Assembly (NCBI GenBank): GCA_012513165.1
Contig: JAAZCT010000182.1
Span: 1 to 12,512 of the forward strand
Direction: 5' to 3'
From: Actinomycetales bacterium
GTDB taxonomy: Bacteria; Actinomycetota; Actinomycetes; Propionibacteriales; Nocardioidaceae
Length of the DNA stretch: 12,512 nucleotides
Shown piece after piece: positions 6,925-12,512 of the stretch. Every line of letters begins with the position of its first letter. Positions within the stretch are counted from its first letter, which is position 1. Position numbers and translations under genes: made by a program. The notes below the pieces were generated by a model, which was not told where the DNA came from, ran no database searches, and saw only the letters and a program-made list of their open reading frames with translations.

Positions 6925-8238
6925 CTAGCGGCTATGTGCGCCAAGGACGAGCCAGTCGTCTGTTCGTTGCCGCAACCACAAGGTCACGAACCGTGCCAGC
7001 ATGAAGGCAGCGTACGCAATCCAGATTGAGACAAAGCCGGCACCGGTCACCGATACCAGCAGGGCAAGCGGAATATACGCGACCAGAGTGAATACGCCGG
7101 CCCACGCCAAGAAGCGGCCGTCGCCAGCGCCGATCAGCACCCCGTCCAGCACGTAGACGACTCCGGAAATCGGCATCGCGATCGCGATCACGATGAGTGC
7201 CGGGGTGGCCTGCGACTGGATCGCGGGGTCGCTGCTGAATATCGAGGGGATCGCTATTGATCCGAAGCCGATGATCCCGCCCAAGAGCAGGCCGCTGGCC
7301 CAACCCCAGGTGATAAGTCGAGCCGTGATGGTTCGGGTCCTCGTGAACTCGCCCGCGCCTAACGCGTGACCTGTGAGCGTCTGGCCGGCGATCGCTATCG
7401 CATCCAAAGCAAACGCCGTCACCATGACAACGGTCATCGCAATTTGGTGCGCCGCGAGAGAGGCGTCTCCGAGATTGGAGGCCAGCCAGGTTGCGATCAG
7501 GAATACCGCGCGGAGTGTCGCGGTGCGAATGATGAGGGCGAATCCGTCAATGGCGGCGGCCAAGACGGCGCGGAGATTCGGCCAGGTGGTGATTCCGACG
7601 TGAGCGGCGCGGCGGGCCACGACACCGAGGAGCCAGAATGCGGCCGACCATTGGGCAAGCACGAGACCCCACGCCGCGCCAGGCAGGCCCAAGTTAAAGG
7701 TGAAGACGAGAGCCAAGGTTGCACCGACGTTGACGACATTGGCGGAAATCATCACGATGAGCGGTGTGCGCAGATCGAGGACTCCGCGTAGGGCCCCTGT
7801 GGTTGCCATCACGATGAGCGCAGCAGGTATGCTCAACGCGGCGACTTTGAGATAACTCTGTGCCAATTCGTGGACCAGGTCCGAACTCGAGAAGATCCCC
7901 GCGACTGGACCTGAGACCAAGTACACGAGCCCAGCTAGGGCGGTGCCGAGTCCAGCCGCGAGCCAGATTGCGCCCATCGCGCTGGACATGGCGGCCGAGG
8001 GCTTGCCGGCACCTTGCTGTCGTGAGACCAGCGCTGTGCTCCCGTAGGCCAAAAAGATGCACAAACCGATGAGGCCCGAGAGCACTGTTGAACTTGCGCC
8101 AAGTGCGGCTAGCTCGGCGCGACCAAGCCGTCCGACAATGGCGGTATCGGCCGCCAACATGAGCGGTTCGCTGATCAAAGCAGCGAAAGCGGGGACGGCA
8201 ATAGCGAGGATAGTTCGATTGAACCCCGTCCGTCCCAT
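6925..8238 (-). CDS. MATE family efflux transporter (DinF-like)
   Basis: From the ATG at 8238 this gives 437 residues with about twelve membrane segments in two similar halves. Near the N-terminus, FNRTILAIAVPAFAALISEP and ADTAIVGRLGRAELAALGAS are the hallmark of DinF-type MATE proteins. The Asp in ADTAIVG is the conserved cation-site region. The second half has ALDAIAIAGQTLTGHALGAG, the matching repeat. MATE proteins expel cationic compounds using a Na+ or H+ gradient; the substrate here is unknown. A MATE gene between rplI and dnaB is also what I recall in Streptomyces, so this is the conserved neighbour. An in-frame GTG at 8289 would add 17 residues, but they are polar and would run into a DnaA-like site. 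The ATG has no ribosome site; TATTGT six bases upstream (8245-8250) would suit a leaderless message. Confidence 0.9.
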   Translation of the reverse strand: MGRTGFNRTILAIAVPAFAALISEPLMLAADTAIVGRLGRAELAALGASSTVLSGLIGLCIFLAYGSTALVSRQQGAGKPSAAMSSAMGAIWLAAGLGTALAGLVYLVSGPVAGIFSSSDLVHELAQSYLKVAALSIPAALIVMATTGALRGVLDLRTPLIVMISANVVNVGATLALVFTFNLGLPGAAWGLVLAQWSAAFWLLGVVARRAAHVGITTWPNLRAVLAAAIDGFALIIRTATLRAVFLIATWLASNLGDASLAAHQIAMTVVMVTAFALDAIAIAGQTLTGHALGAGEFTRTRTITARLITWGWASGLLLGGIIGFGSIAIPSIFSSDPAIQSQATPALIVIAIAMPISGVVYVLDGVLIGAGDGRFLAWAGVFTLVAYIPLALLVSVTGAGFVSIWIAYAAFMLARFVTLWLRQRTDDWLVLGAHSR

Positions 8239-8337
8239 GGGTACACAATAGATGGTCGCTTCGGAGGGTCGTTTTGTCGACTTATCCACCGAAGCCTGTG
8301 AAGAACTTTATCGGTTCACACGAGGTATATTTTTATT

Positions 8338-8346
8338 TTATCCACA
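8338..8346 (+). promoter_or_regulatory. Perfect DnaA box TTATCCACA, abutting the A/T tract
   Basis: It is an exact match to the consensus DnaA box and overlaps the right end of the A/T run 8326-8341. This arrangement of box next to melting tract is what gives the region its origin-like look. Confidence 0.75.
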
Positions 8347-8458
8347 GCGCGTGAACAGAGTATCCGCAGGTCAGGAGACACTGTGATCTGTGTTACATGC
8401 GCGTACCCACAGGCATCTCCACAGGCTGTGCACATGTCAGGTCGGCGTTGCCCACAGG

Positions 8459-8467
8459 TTATCCACA
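8459..8467 (+). promoter_or_regulatory. Perfect DnaA box TTATCCACA, dnaB-proximal
   Basis: This is the second exact consensus match. It lies 11 bp after the weaker site TTGCCCACA (8448-8456) and 192 bp before the dnaB start. The two adjacent sites on one face of the helix would favour cooperative DnaA binding. Confidence 0.75.
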
Positions 8468-8658
8468 GGTTCAGACCCTCATGCTGGGCTTGAAAGTAGA
8501 CGGGGCTCTAACGGATCATCTATCGTCATTCATGGTGCCCGAAGCGGCAGGTTTTTCTTAGGCAAATTCTGCAGCCGCCTCACTTGTCGGTGGCACCCGA
8601 TAGATTGCGTTGCAAACGAAATCATGATTGGAATTCTCGGGCTTTGAAGGGAGCCGAC

Positions 8659-10083
8659 TTGAGCGTCGCTGACCTCTACGAACCTGCCGAACCGATGGAA
8701 CACTCCTCGGGCGGTAGCGCCTTCGCCCCTCCCCAAGATATGGCTGCTGAGCAAAGTGTGCTTGGTGCGATGCTGTTGAGCAAGAATGCCATCGACCCGG
8801 CCGCCGATGCGCTCGAGGGCCGCGATTTCTACCGCCCCGCCCACGAGACCATCTTTGATGTGATATGCGATTTGGCATCGCGCGGCGAGCCTGCTGATGC
8901 CATCACTGTCGCAGCGGAGCTAACCCGGCGCGGTGACATCGGAAAAATTGGCGGCGCTGCCTACTTACACGACCTAGTTCAGGGAACGTCGATTGCTGCG
9001 AACGTCGATTACTACGCCGATATCGTTCACGAGAAGGCTGTCCTTCGGCGCCTGGTTTCGGTGGGCCAGCGCATTGCCCAGCTCGGTCAAGCGGGGCAAG
9101 GCGACGTCGCCGAGATCGTCGATGCTGCACAAGCCGCCGTACTTGACGTGGACGGCGCAAGCAATAAAGAGGATTACCGTCTCTTGTTTGATGTCGCGGC
9201 TTCGGCCATCGACGAACTTGAACAAATCGAACTCCGTACCGGAGACGTCCAAGGCATCATGTCCGGTTTCCCAGAACTTGACCGCCTCACGACGGGCTTC
9301 AAGTCAGGTCAAATGATCGTCATTGCAGCACGGCCTGGTGTGGGCAAGTCGACGCTCGGGCTGGACATCGTGCGCAACGCGGCTATTCGCCAAGGTAAGA
9401 CGGCGGCGTTCTTCTCCTTGGAAATGACCGCGTCTGAAATAGCGATGCGTTTGCTTTCCGCAGAAGCACGCGTGGCGATCAACCATATGCGCGGTGGCAC
9501 GATGGGTACCCGCGAGTGGACGGCGATCTCGGCGGCTATGAACAACGTCCACGCGGCCCCGATCGTGATTGACGATAGCCCCAACATGACGATGCCGGAG
9601 ATTCGCTCCAAGGCTCGCCGGATCAAGAAGCAACACGGCCTTGATCTGATTGTGTTGGACTACCTCCAGTTGATGACCTCGGGCAAGCGCGTCGAGAGCC
9701 GCCAAGTCGAAGTGTCGGAGTTCAGCCGCCAGATCAAGTTGCTGGCCAAGGAACTAGAGATCCCGGTTATCGCGATCAGCCAGTTGAACCGTGGTTCCGA
9801 GCAGGGCACAGACAAGACACCGCAGCTTTCGCAGTTGCGTGAATCTGGCTCGATCGAACAAGACGCCGATATCGTGATGCTGCTGCACCGTCCTGACGCC
9901 GCGGGCGCAGGTGAATCCAATCGCCCGGGCGAAGCCGACATCATTGTGGCCAAGAACCGTTCGGGACCGGTCAATAAGGTCGACGTTGTGTTCCAGGGCC
10001 ACTATTCGAAGTTTGCGCCTGCTGCCCGAGACGTCGAGCCACCCGACGGTGGCGGTGGCGTCAGCGCGTCCGACTTTGCTTGA
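8659..10083 (+). CDS. dnaB: Replicative DNA helicase DnaB
   Basis: This 474-residue protein is the hexameric helicase that unwinds the fork. The N-terminal domain (about 24-165) contains PPQDMAAEQSVLGAMLLSK and DFYRPAHETIFDVICDL. The RecA-like motor domain (about 195-460) has Walker A ARPGVGKST (224-232), Walker B IVLDYLQL (331-338), SEFSRQIKLLAKEL, SQLNR (374-378) and LRESGSIEQDAD (393-404). The Walker A and Walker B regions are uninterrupted, so there is no intein, unlike several mycobacterial DnaB proteins. The TTG start is chosen because AAGGGAG (8647-8653) lies five bases upstream. An in-frame TTG at 8584 would add 25 unfamiliar residues, and an ATG at 8695 would also be possible. It is the last plus-strand gene and converges on the peroxidase gene. 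Confidence 0.96.
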   Translation: MSVADLYEPAEPMEHSSGGSAFAPPQDMAAEQSVLGAMLLSKNAIDPAADALEGRDFYRPAHETIFDVICDLASRGEPADAITVAAELTRRGDIGKIGGAAYLHDLVQGTSIAANVDYYADIVHEKAVLRRLVSVGQRIAQLGQAGQGDVAEIVDAAQAAVLDVDGASNKEDYRLLFDVAASAIDELEQIELRTGDVQGIMSGFPELDRLTTGFKSGQMIVIAARPGVGKSTLGLDIVRNAAIRQGKTAAFFSLEMTASEIAMRLLSAEARVAINHMRGGTMGTREWTAISAAMNNVHAAPIVIDDSPNMTMPEIRSKARRIKKQHGLDLIVLDYLQLMTSGKRVESRQVEVSEFSRQIKLLAKELEIPVIAISQLNRGSEQGTDKTPQLSQLRESGSIEQDADIVMLLHRPDAAGAGESNRPGEADIIVAKNRSGPVNKVDVVFQGHYSKFAPAARDVEPPDGGGGVSASDFA

Positions 10084-10086
10084 CGT

Positions 10087-10132
10087 ACCCGGTGATTAGC
10101 CGAGCAGCGAGTCTCCGATAAAACCACCGGGT
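10087..10132. repeat. Inverted repeat between dnaB and the peroxidase gene end
   Basis: ACCCGGTG (10087-10094) and CACCGGGT (10125-10132) are perfect 8-bp inverted copies 30 bases apart. They straddle the peroxidase stop, just after the dnaB stop. With a 30-base loop and no T-run it is a weak candidate for a shared end-of-transcript structure; it could be chance. Confidence 0.3.
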
Positions 10133-11307
10133 TCGCAGCCGGGCGGGATCACGAAGACGGCCGAACCAATGGCGGTAGTCCACTCGTTCAGCATGTCGAG
10201 TTCAGCTAGTCGCTGCTGAATCGGCACGAACTGGTGGTCGACATCGGCTTGGAACGAAGCAAATAGAAGTCCGCTGTTGGAGGTGCTATCTCCGGACGGC
10301 GCGATGTCATAGTTGTAAGGCCTGCGGAAGATCACTTGGGTGGGATCGTCGGTCTGTGCCCGACGGATGTGCGCGTAGGGCGCGATGACTTCCAGCCCTA
10401 GGGCATCTTTCGCCTCGAGGTCTGGTTCGTCGTGTTCTCTAGTGCCGGTAAGAGGCGCGCCGTTACTCAACCGGCGTCCCATCGCCTCCTCGCGACCGAG
10501 TCGGCTGACAGGATCCCAGGTGTCGAGGTCCATTGCGATGCGCCGCAATACGAGACTCGTACCGCCGGCCCACCAGCCCTTATCGGCCCAGACTGCCGCA
10601 GAGAACTCTTTTGTACCAGGGATGGGATTGACGGTTCCATCAACTTGCCCAAACAAGTTGCGCATGGTGGTGCCGGTCTTGACGGTGCTGGCAGCGTGCC
10701 GAAATCCGTCTTGCCTCCATCGCAGGGTCCCGAAGCTGCGAATGTCCTTGCTCAATACGCGGACAGCGTGAGACACCGCGACCGGATCCTCGGCGGAGAC
10801 CTGCACGACAAAGTCACCGCCAGACCACTGGTCTTGAAGTTCGTCGGTGCTGAAGGAGGGCAGCGGCTTGAGCCAACTCGGCGCCACGCCACCAGCAAGC
10901 TTGATGAATCGTGGCCCAAAACCGAACGTGACCGTGAGTCGTGAGGGTTTGCGAGCCAGTTCGGGTTCTGTGTCGGCAAGTGCCGGGTCGCCCTGAGTGA
11001 GGCGCGCTGCGCTGTTGGACGTGAGGCGCATCAGGCGAACAAGGGTCGACTTGTCGGACCCATCGGCCAAATCGAAAGCAAGGAAACTTACCTGAGCAGC
11101 GGGCTCGGTGGCGATTCCGGCTTGGTGTTTCCCGTGGAACGCGATCCGTTCAGCGCCATGCAAACTGACGACCGTCTCAGGTGTCGAGGCGAGAGCCCGA
11201 TCGAGGCTGACGCCGACCACGGCGCCCGCTCCAACGGCAGCGCCTGTGGTTAACAGGCGTCGCCGTGACACGAAGGAAGAATCAGTGCTTTTTTCCATGG
11301 CTTTCAT
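10096..11307 (-). CDS. Tat-exported DyP-type heme peroxidase (EfeB/DtpA-like)
   Basis: From the ATG at 11307 this is 403 residues. A twin-arginine signal starts at about residue 14 (SRRRLL, then a hydrophobic Ala/Gly/Val stretch to about 35), so the folded protein is exported. The DyP core has the distal motif GQVDG (220-224), the heme-ligand His in YAHIRRA (His313), and FRRPYNYD with the distal Arg (about 328-329). It ends PIQQRLAELDMLNEW and IPPGCEPGGFIGDSLL, typical of the family. Members use heme to oxidise substrates with peroxide, and EfeB/DtpA forms are linked to iron or copper handling outside the cell. The start overlaps the end of the copper-chaperone gene by 26 bases, implying coupled translation. 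ATG 11298 or TTG 11340 are other possible starts. The substrate is unknown. Confidence 0.93.
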   Translation of the reverse strand: MKAMEKSTDSSFVSRRRLLTTGAAVGAGAVVGVSLDRALASTPETVVSLHGAERIAFHGKHQAGIATEPAAQVSFLAFDLADGSDKSTLVRLMRLTSNSAARLTQGDPALADTEPELARKPSRLTVTFGFGPRFIKLAGGVAPSWLKPLPSFSTDELQDQWSGGDFVVQVSAEDPVAVSHAVRVLSKDIRSFGTLRWRQDGFRHAASTVKTGTTMRNLFGQVDGTVNPIPGTKEFSAAVWADKGWWAGGTSLVLRRIAMDLDTWDPVSRLGREEAMGRRLSNGAPLTGTREHDEPDLEAKDALGLEVIAPYAHIRRAQTDDPTQVIFRRPYNYDIAPSGDSTSNSGLLFASFQADVDHQFVPIQQRLAELDMLNEWTTAIGSAVFVIPPGCEPGGFIGDSLLG

Positions 11308-11803
11308 ATGACTCGTTGGCGCCTTCGAATTCCTTAACAACAGCGGTGAAATCCTGGGCGGATCCGTCGTCGAAGTGGAGGGTGAACGTGACTTCGTCCC
11401 CCGGAAGCAGCGGCTTCTTGAGGTCCATCAACATGATGTGATTTCCACCGGGCTCGAGCATAAGCATGCGATCGGGCTCAAGAGTGAACCCGTCTTTCAC
11501 TTCTTGCATCATCGAACTGTGATCAGCGGCGGTGACGGTCTCGTGCAACTGCGTGTCTGAACTTGCGTCGGAGGTCACCTTGGTAATCGTGAGGGCCTTC
11601 TCCGAGTCGTTCTCGAGTGTGGCAAACGCTGCGGTCATTCCGCTATCGGCCGCTTTGACCCAGGCATCGGAGACGTGAATTTCGACCTGATCGTGCGTGT
11701 GATCTGCCTTATCGCTCTTCTGATCGTCGGAACATCCGGCTAGAACGAAGCTGGCAGCGAGAGCGAGAGTTGCGACAAGACGAAAAGGGCGCGAGACATT
11801 CAT
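11282..11803 (-). CDS. PCu(A)C-type copper chaperone lipoprotein
   Basis: This is a 173-residue lipoprotein. The signal peptide ends in the lipobox LAGC with Cys24. The PCu(A)C domain (about 38-160) contains VSDAWVKAADSGMTAAFATL, LHETV with His87, Met98/Met99, and LEPGGNHIMLMDL with His122, Met124 and Met126. This fits the H-M...H-x-M copper(I) site of the family, although the Met-to-His spacing is a residue or two off the usual pattern. His residues also lie near the mature N-terminus (DHTHDQ) and at the very end (HGKKH). Family members carry Cu(I) outside the membrane, for example to cytochrome oxidase assembly factors. GAGGA lies shortly before the ATG, so it has its own good ribosome site. 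It overlaps the peroxidase gene, a pairing like ECuC and DtpA in Streptomyces. Confidence 0.92.
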   Translation of the reverse strand: MNVSRPFRLVATLALAASFVLAGCSDDQKSDKADHTHDQVEIHVSDAWVKAADSGMTAAFATLENDSEKALTITKVTSDASSDTQLHETVTAADHSSMMQEVKDGFTLEPDRMLMLEPGGNHIMLMDLKKPLLPGDEVTFTLHFDDGSAQDFTAVVKEFEGANESYESHGKKH

Positions 11804-11877
11804 AACGTTCCTCAGAAATATGTGAAATCAAACTTATGGCCATATTCTCACACCCACTGGGGCATTGAAATCGCGGA
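11804..11877 (-). promoter_or_regulatory. Gap upstream of the copper-chaperone gene; possible promoter
   Basis: This 74-bp gap separates the copper-chaperone start from the stop of the next minus-strand gene. It is more A/T-rich than its flanks, with CATAAG and TTTGATTTCACATATTT on the minus strand, followed by the ribosome site GAGGA. A promoter here is plausible, but no good -35/-10 pair can be fixed. No terminator hairpin was seen, so read-through from the upstream gene is also possible. Confidence 0.35.
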
Positions 11878-12512
11878 TCATTGGTAGGTGATGAGTCCCG
11901 GGCGGGGTTTCACTTGCTTCCAGGTTTCGGTGGTATTGAGCATGGGCACGTCCTCGTCGATGAAGTTTTTCCAACCCCATTCGACGTTCGCCGGCGCGTT
12001 CTTTCGGATGTGATTCCACGTGCTGTGTTTCGCTGCGGTTGGCCCCTGCCCGTCCACGTGAATCACGGTGGCCAGTTCGGGATGGTCGGTGCGAACTTTG
12101 TCGCGGTCGCGAATCATCTGGGTTTGAAACTGGTGCAGCACGAACATCTTTTGTGGCAGCACGTTCTCGCGCGTGAGATCTGCTAGCCAAGCCGAAACTT
12201 CGTTCACCTGCTTGGCCGACACGTGTCCAATCCGTTGCAGCGGCTTGCCCTTCTTGCCGAGCTTCCATTCGGGATCCAAGGCCAAGCCGACATGAGGTTC
12301 GAGTAGTAGCTCTTCGTAAAATTGCGCCTGCTCGAGCATGCTGGCGCGTCCCGGCTGCAGGTCGAGGATGACGGTGACGCCCTCTTTCTTGGCGAGATCA
12401 ATGAGCGGTCGCAGTTCGGCGATGGGGGTTCTGCCCGAATAGTCTTTGCGCGGCCCGGGGCCGGCGGTCGCGATTGTGGTGATGATCTCGAATGACGGCT
12501 GGAACGTTACTC
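11878..12512 (-). CDS. Conserved actinobacterial protein of unknown function, TIM-barrel-like (5' part outside window)
   Basis: The frame is open from the right edge to a TGA at 11878-11880, giving 210 residues of the C-terminal part; the Met at 12339 is internal. The reading includes FEIITTIATAGPG, TVILDLQPGRASM, PHVGLALDPEWKLGKKGKP, QRIGHVSAKQVNEVSAWLAD, KMFVLHQFQTQMIRDRD, HVDGQGP and EWGWKNFIDEDVPML. I recognise this as a family widespread in actinobacteria, often lipoproteins, with no proven function. Alternating strands ending in acidic or polar tips (VILDLQ, GLALDPEW, FVLHQFQ, VIHVDGQG) suggest a (beta/alpha) barrel, possibly a hydrolase. Conserved Asp, Glu and His in these tips could form an active site; this is inference. 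The N-terminus and any signal peptide are not visible. Confidence 0.7.
   Translation of the reverse strand, partial: VTFQPSFEIITTIATAGPGPRKDYSGRTPIAELRPLIDLAKKEGVTVILDLQPGRASMLEQAQFYEELLLEPHVGLALDPEWKLGKKGKPLQRIGHVSAKQVNEVSAWLADLTRENVLPQKMFVLHQFQTQMIRDRDKVRTDHPELATVIHVDGQGPTAAKHSTWNHIRKNAPANVEWGWKNFIDEDVPMLNTTETWKQVKPRPGLITYQ

Larger units (their letters stand above)
8282..8469 (+). other. Cluster of DnaA-box-like sites with adjacent A/T tract (origin-like or DnaA-titration region)
   Basis: Seven sites on the plus strand resemble the DnaA box TTATCCACA. They start at 8282 (8/9), 8338 (9/9), 8360 (7/9), 8403 (7/9), 8415 (7/9), 8448 (TTGCCCACA, 8/9 to TTGTCCACA) and 8459 (9/9). Four of them continue as CCACAGG. 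All point the same way, and their spacings of 56, 22, 43, 12, 33 and 11 bp are each within one base of a multiple of 11. Immediately before the first perfect box lies a run of 16 A/T bases (8326-8341), striking in this GC-rich window. Box clusters with an easily melted tract are the core of bacterial origins. DnaA-box clusters outside oriC are also known to titrate DnaA or regulate genes. The boxes are seen; the role is inferred. Confidence 0.7.
8239..8658. promoter_or_regulatory. 420-bp non-coding region between the MATE gene and dnaB
   Basis: No convincing gene is present. The left two thirds hold the DnaA-box-like cluster and an A/T tract (8282-8469). The right third (8470-8658) is the dnaB leader. 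It includes TTGAAA at 8490-8495 as a possible -35 without a good -10, a weak hairpin TGCC/GGCA (8536-8549) followed by TTTTTCTT, and the ribosome site AAGGGAG at 8647-8653. The two divergent genes must both be driven from here. Confidence 0.7.

Noticed and set aside
8536..8556. Hairpin with T-run in the dnaB leader as an attenuator
   Set aside because: The stem TGCC/GGCA is only 4 bp; too weak to support a terminator call.
8390..8647. An 85-codon plus-strand open frame in the dnaB upstream gap
   Set aside because: It has no ribosome site or recognisable motif, and it runs through the DnaA-box cluster and dnaB leader.
8584..8658. Upstream TTG start for dnaB
   Set aside because: The extra 25 residues do not resemble DnaB, and TTG 8659 has AAGGGAG five bases upstream.
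9328..9670. Intein in DnaB, as found in some mycobacteria
   Set aside because: Walker A and Walker B are contiguous and the protein has normal length with no Cys-rich or HN-splicing insert.

Overview
The window looks like chromosomal DNA of a moderately GC-rich actinobacterium (Actinomycetota). The clearest sign is the block rpsF-ssb-rpsR-rplI followed by a MATE/DinF-type exporter and dnaB, the order I know from Streptomyces and relatives. SSB, DnaB, S6 and S18 also read like actinobacterial proteins. GTG and TTG starts, TAATG and ATGA junctions and short gaps between genes fit that assignment. I cannot name the genus.

Layout. Positions 1-2676 hold the end of an ABC-transporter ATPase gene and its FtsX/MacB-type permease, closed by an intrinsic terminator. 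Positions 2733-4458 hold the ribosomal/replication operon rpsF (S6), ssb, rpsR (a cysteine-free S18) and rplI (L9), with a structured leader before rpsF. Fused to its end by an ATGA overlap are a family-5 solute-binding lipoprotein and a siderophore-interacting flavin reductase (4455-6903). A strong terminator-like hairpin lies inside the lipoprotein's signal-peptide codons. The MATE exporter runs the other way (6925-8238). The 420-bp gap before dnaB holds seven DnaA-box-like sites in one orientation plus a 16-bp pure A/T tract. dnaB (8659-10083) converges on a minus-strand group: a Tat-exported DyP peroxidase, a PCu(A)C copper-chaperone lipoprotein, and a partial conserved secreted or cytosolic protein of unknown function that runs off the right edge.

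How the genes work together. S6, S18 and L9 are ribosomal, while SSB and DnaB serve the replication fork. The DnaA-like sites upstream of dnaB and between rpsF and ssb suggest a link between initiation control and expression of fork proteins, or an origin-like or titration locus. The lipoprotein and SIP pair suggests uptake of a metal chelate followed by reductive release. The PCu(A)C and DyP pair resembles the extracytoplasmic copper/heme-peroxidase module of Streptomyces.

No tRNA, rRNA, CRISPR array, insertion sequence or phage gene was seen. The most unusual items are the DnaA-box/AT-rich region, the terminator embedded in a signal peptide, the SSB tail without acidic residues, the zinc-free S18 at the main locus, and the candidate S6:S18 leader.
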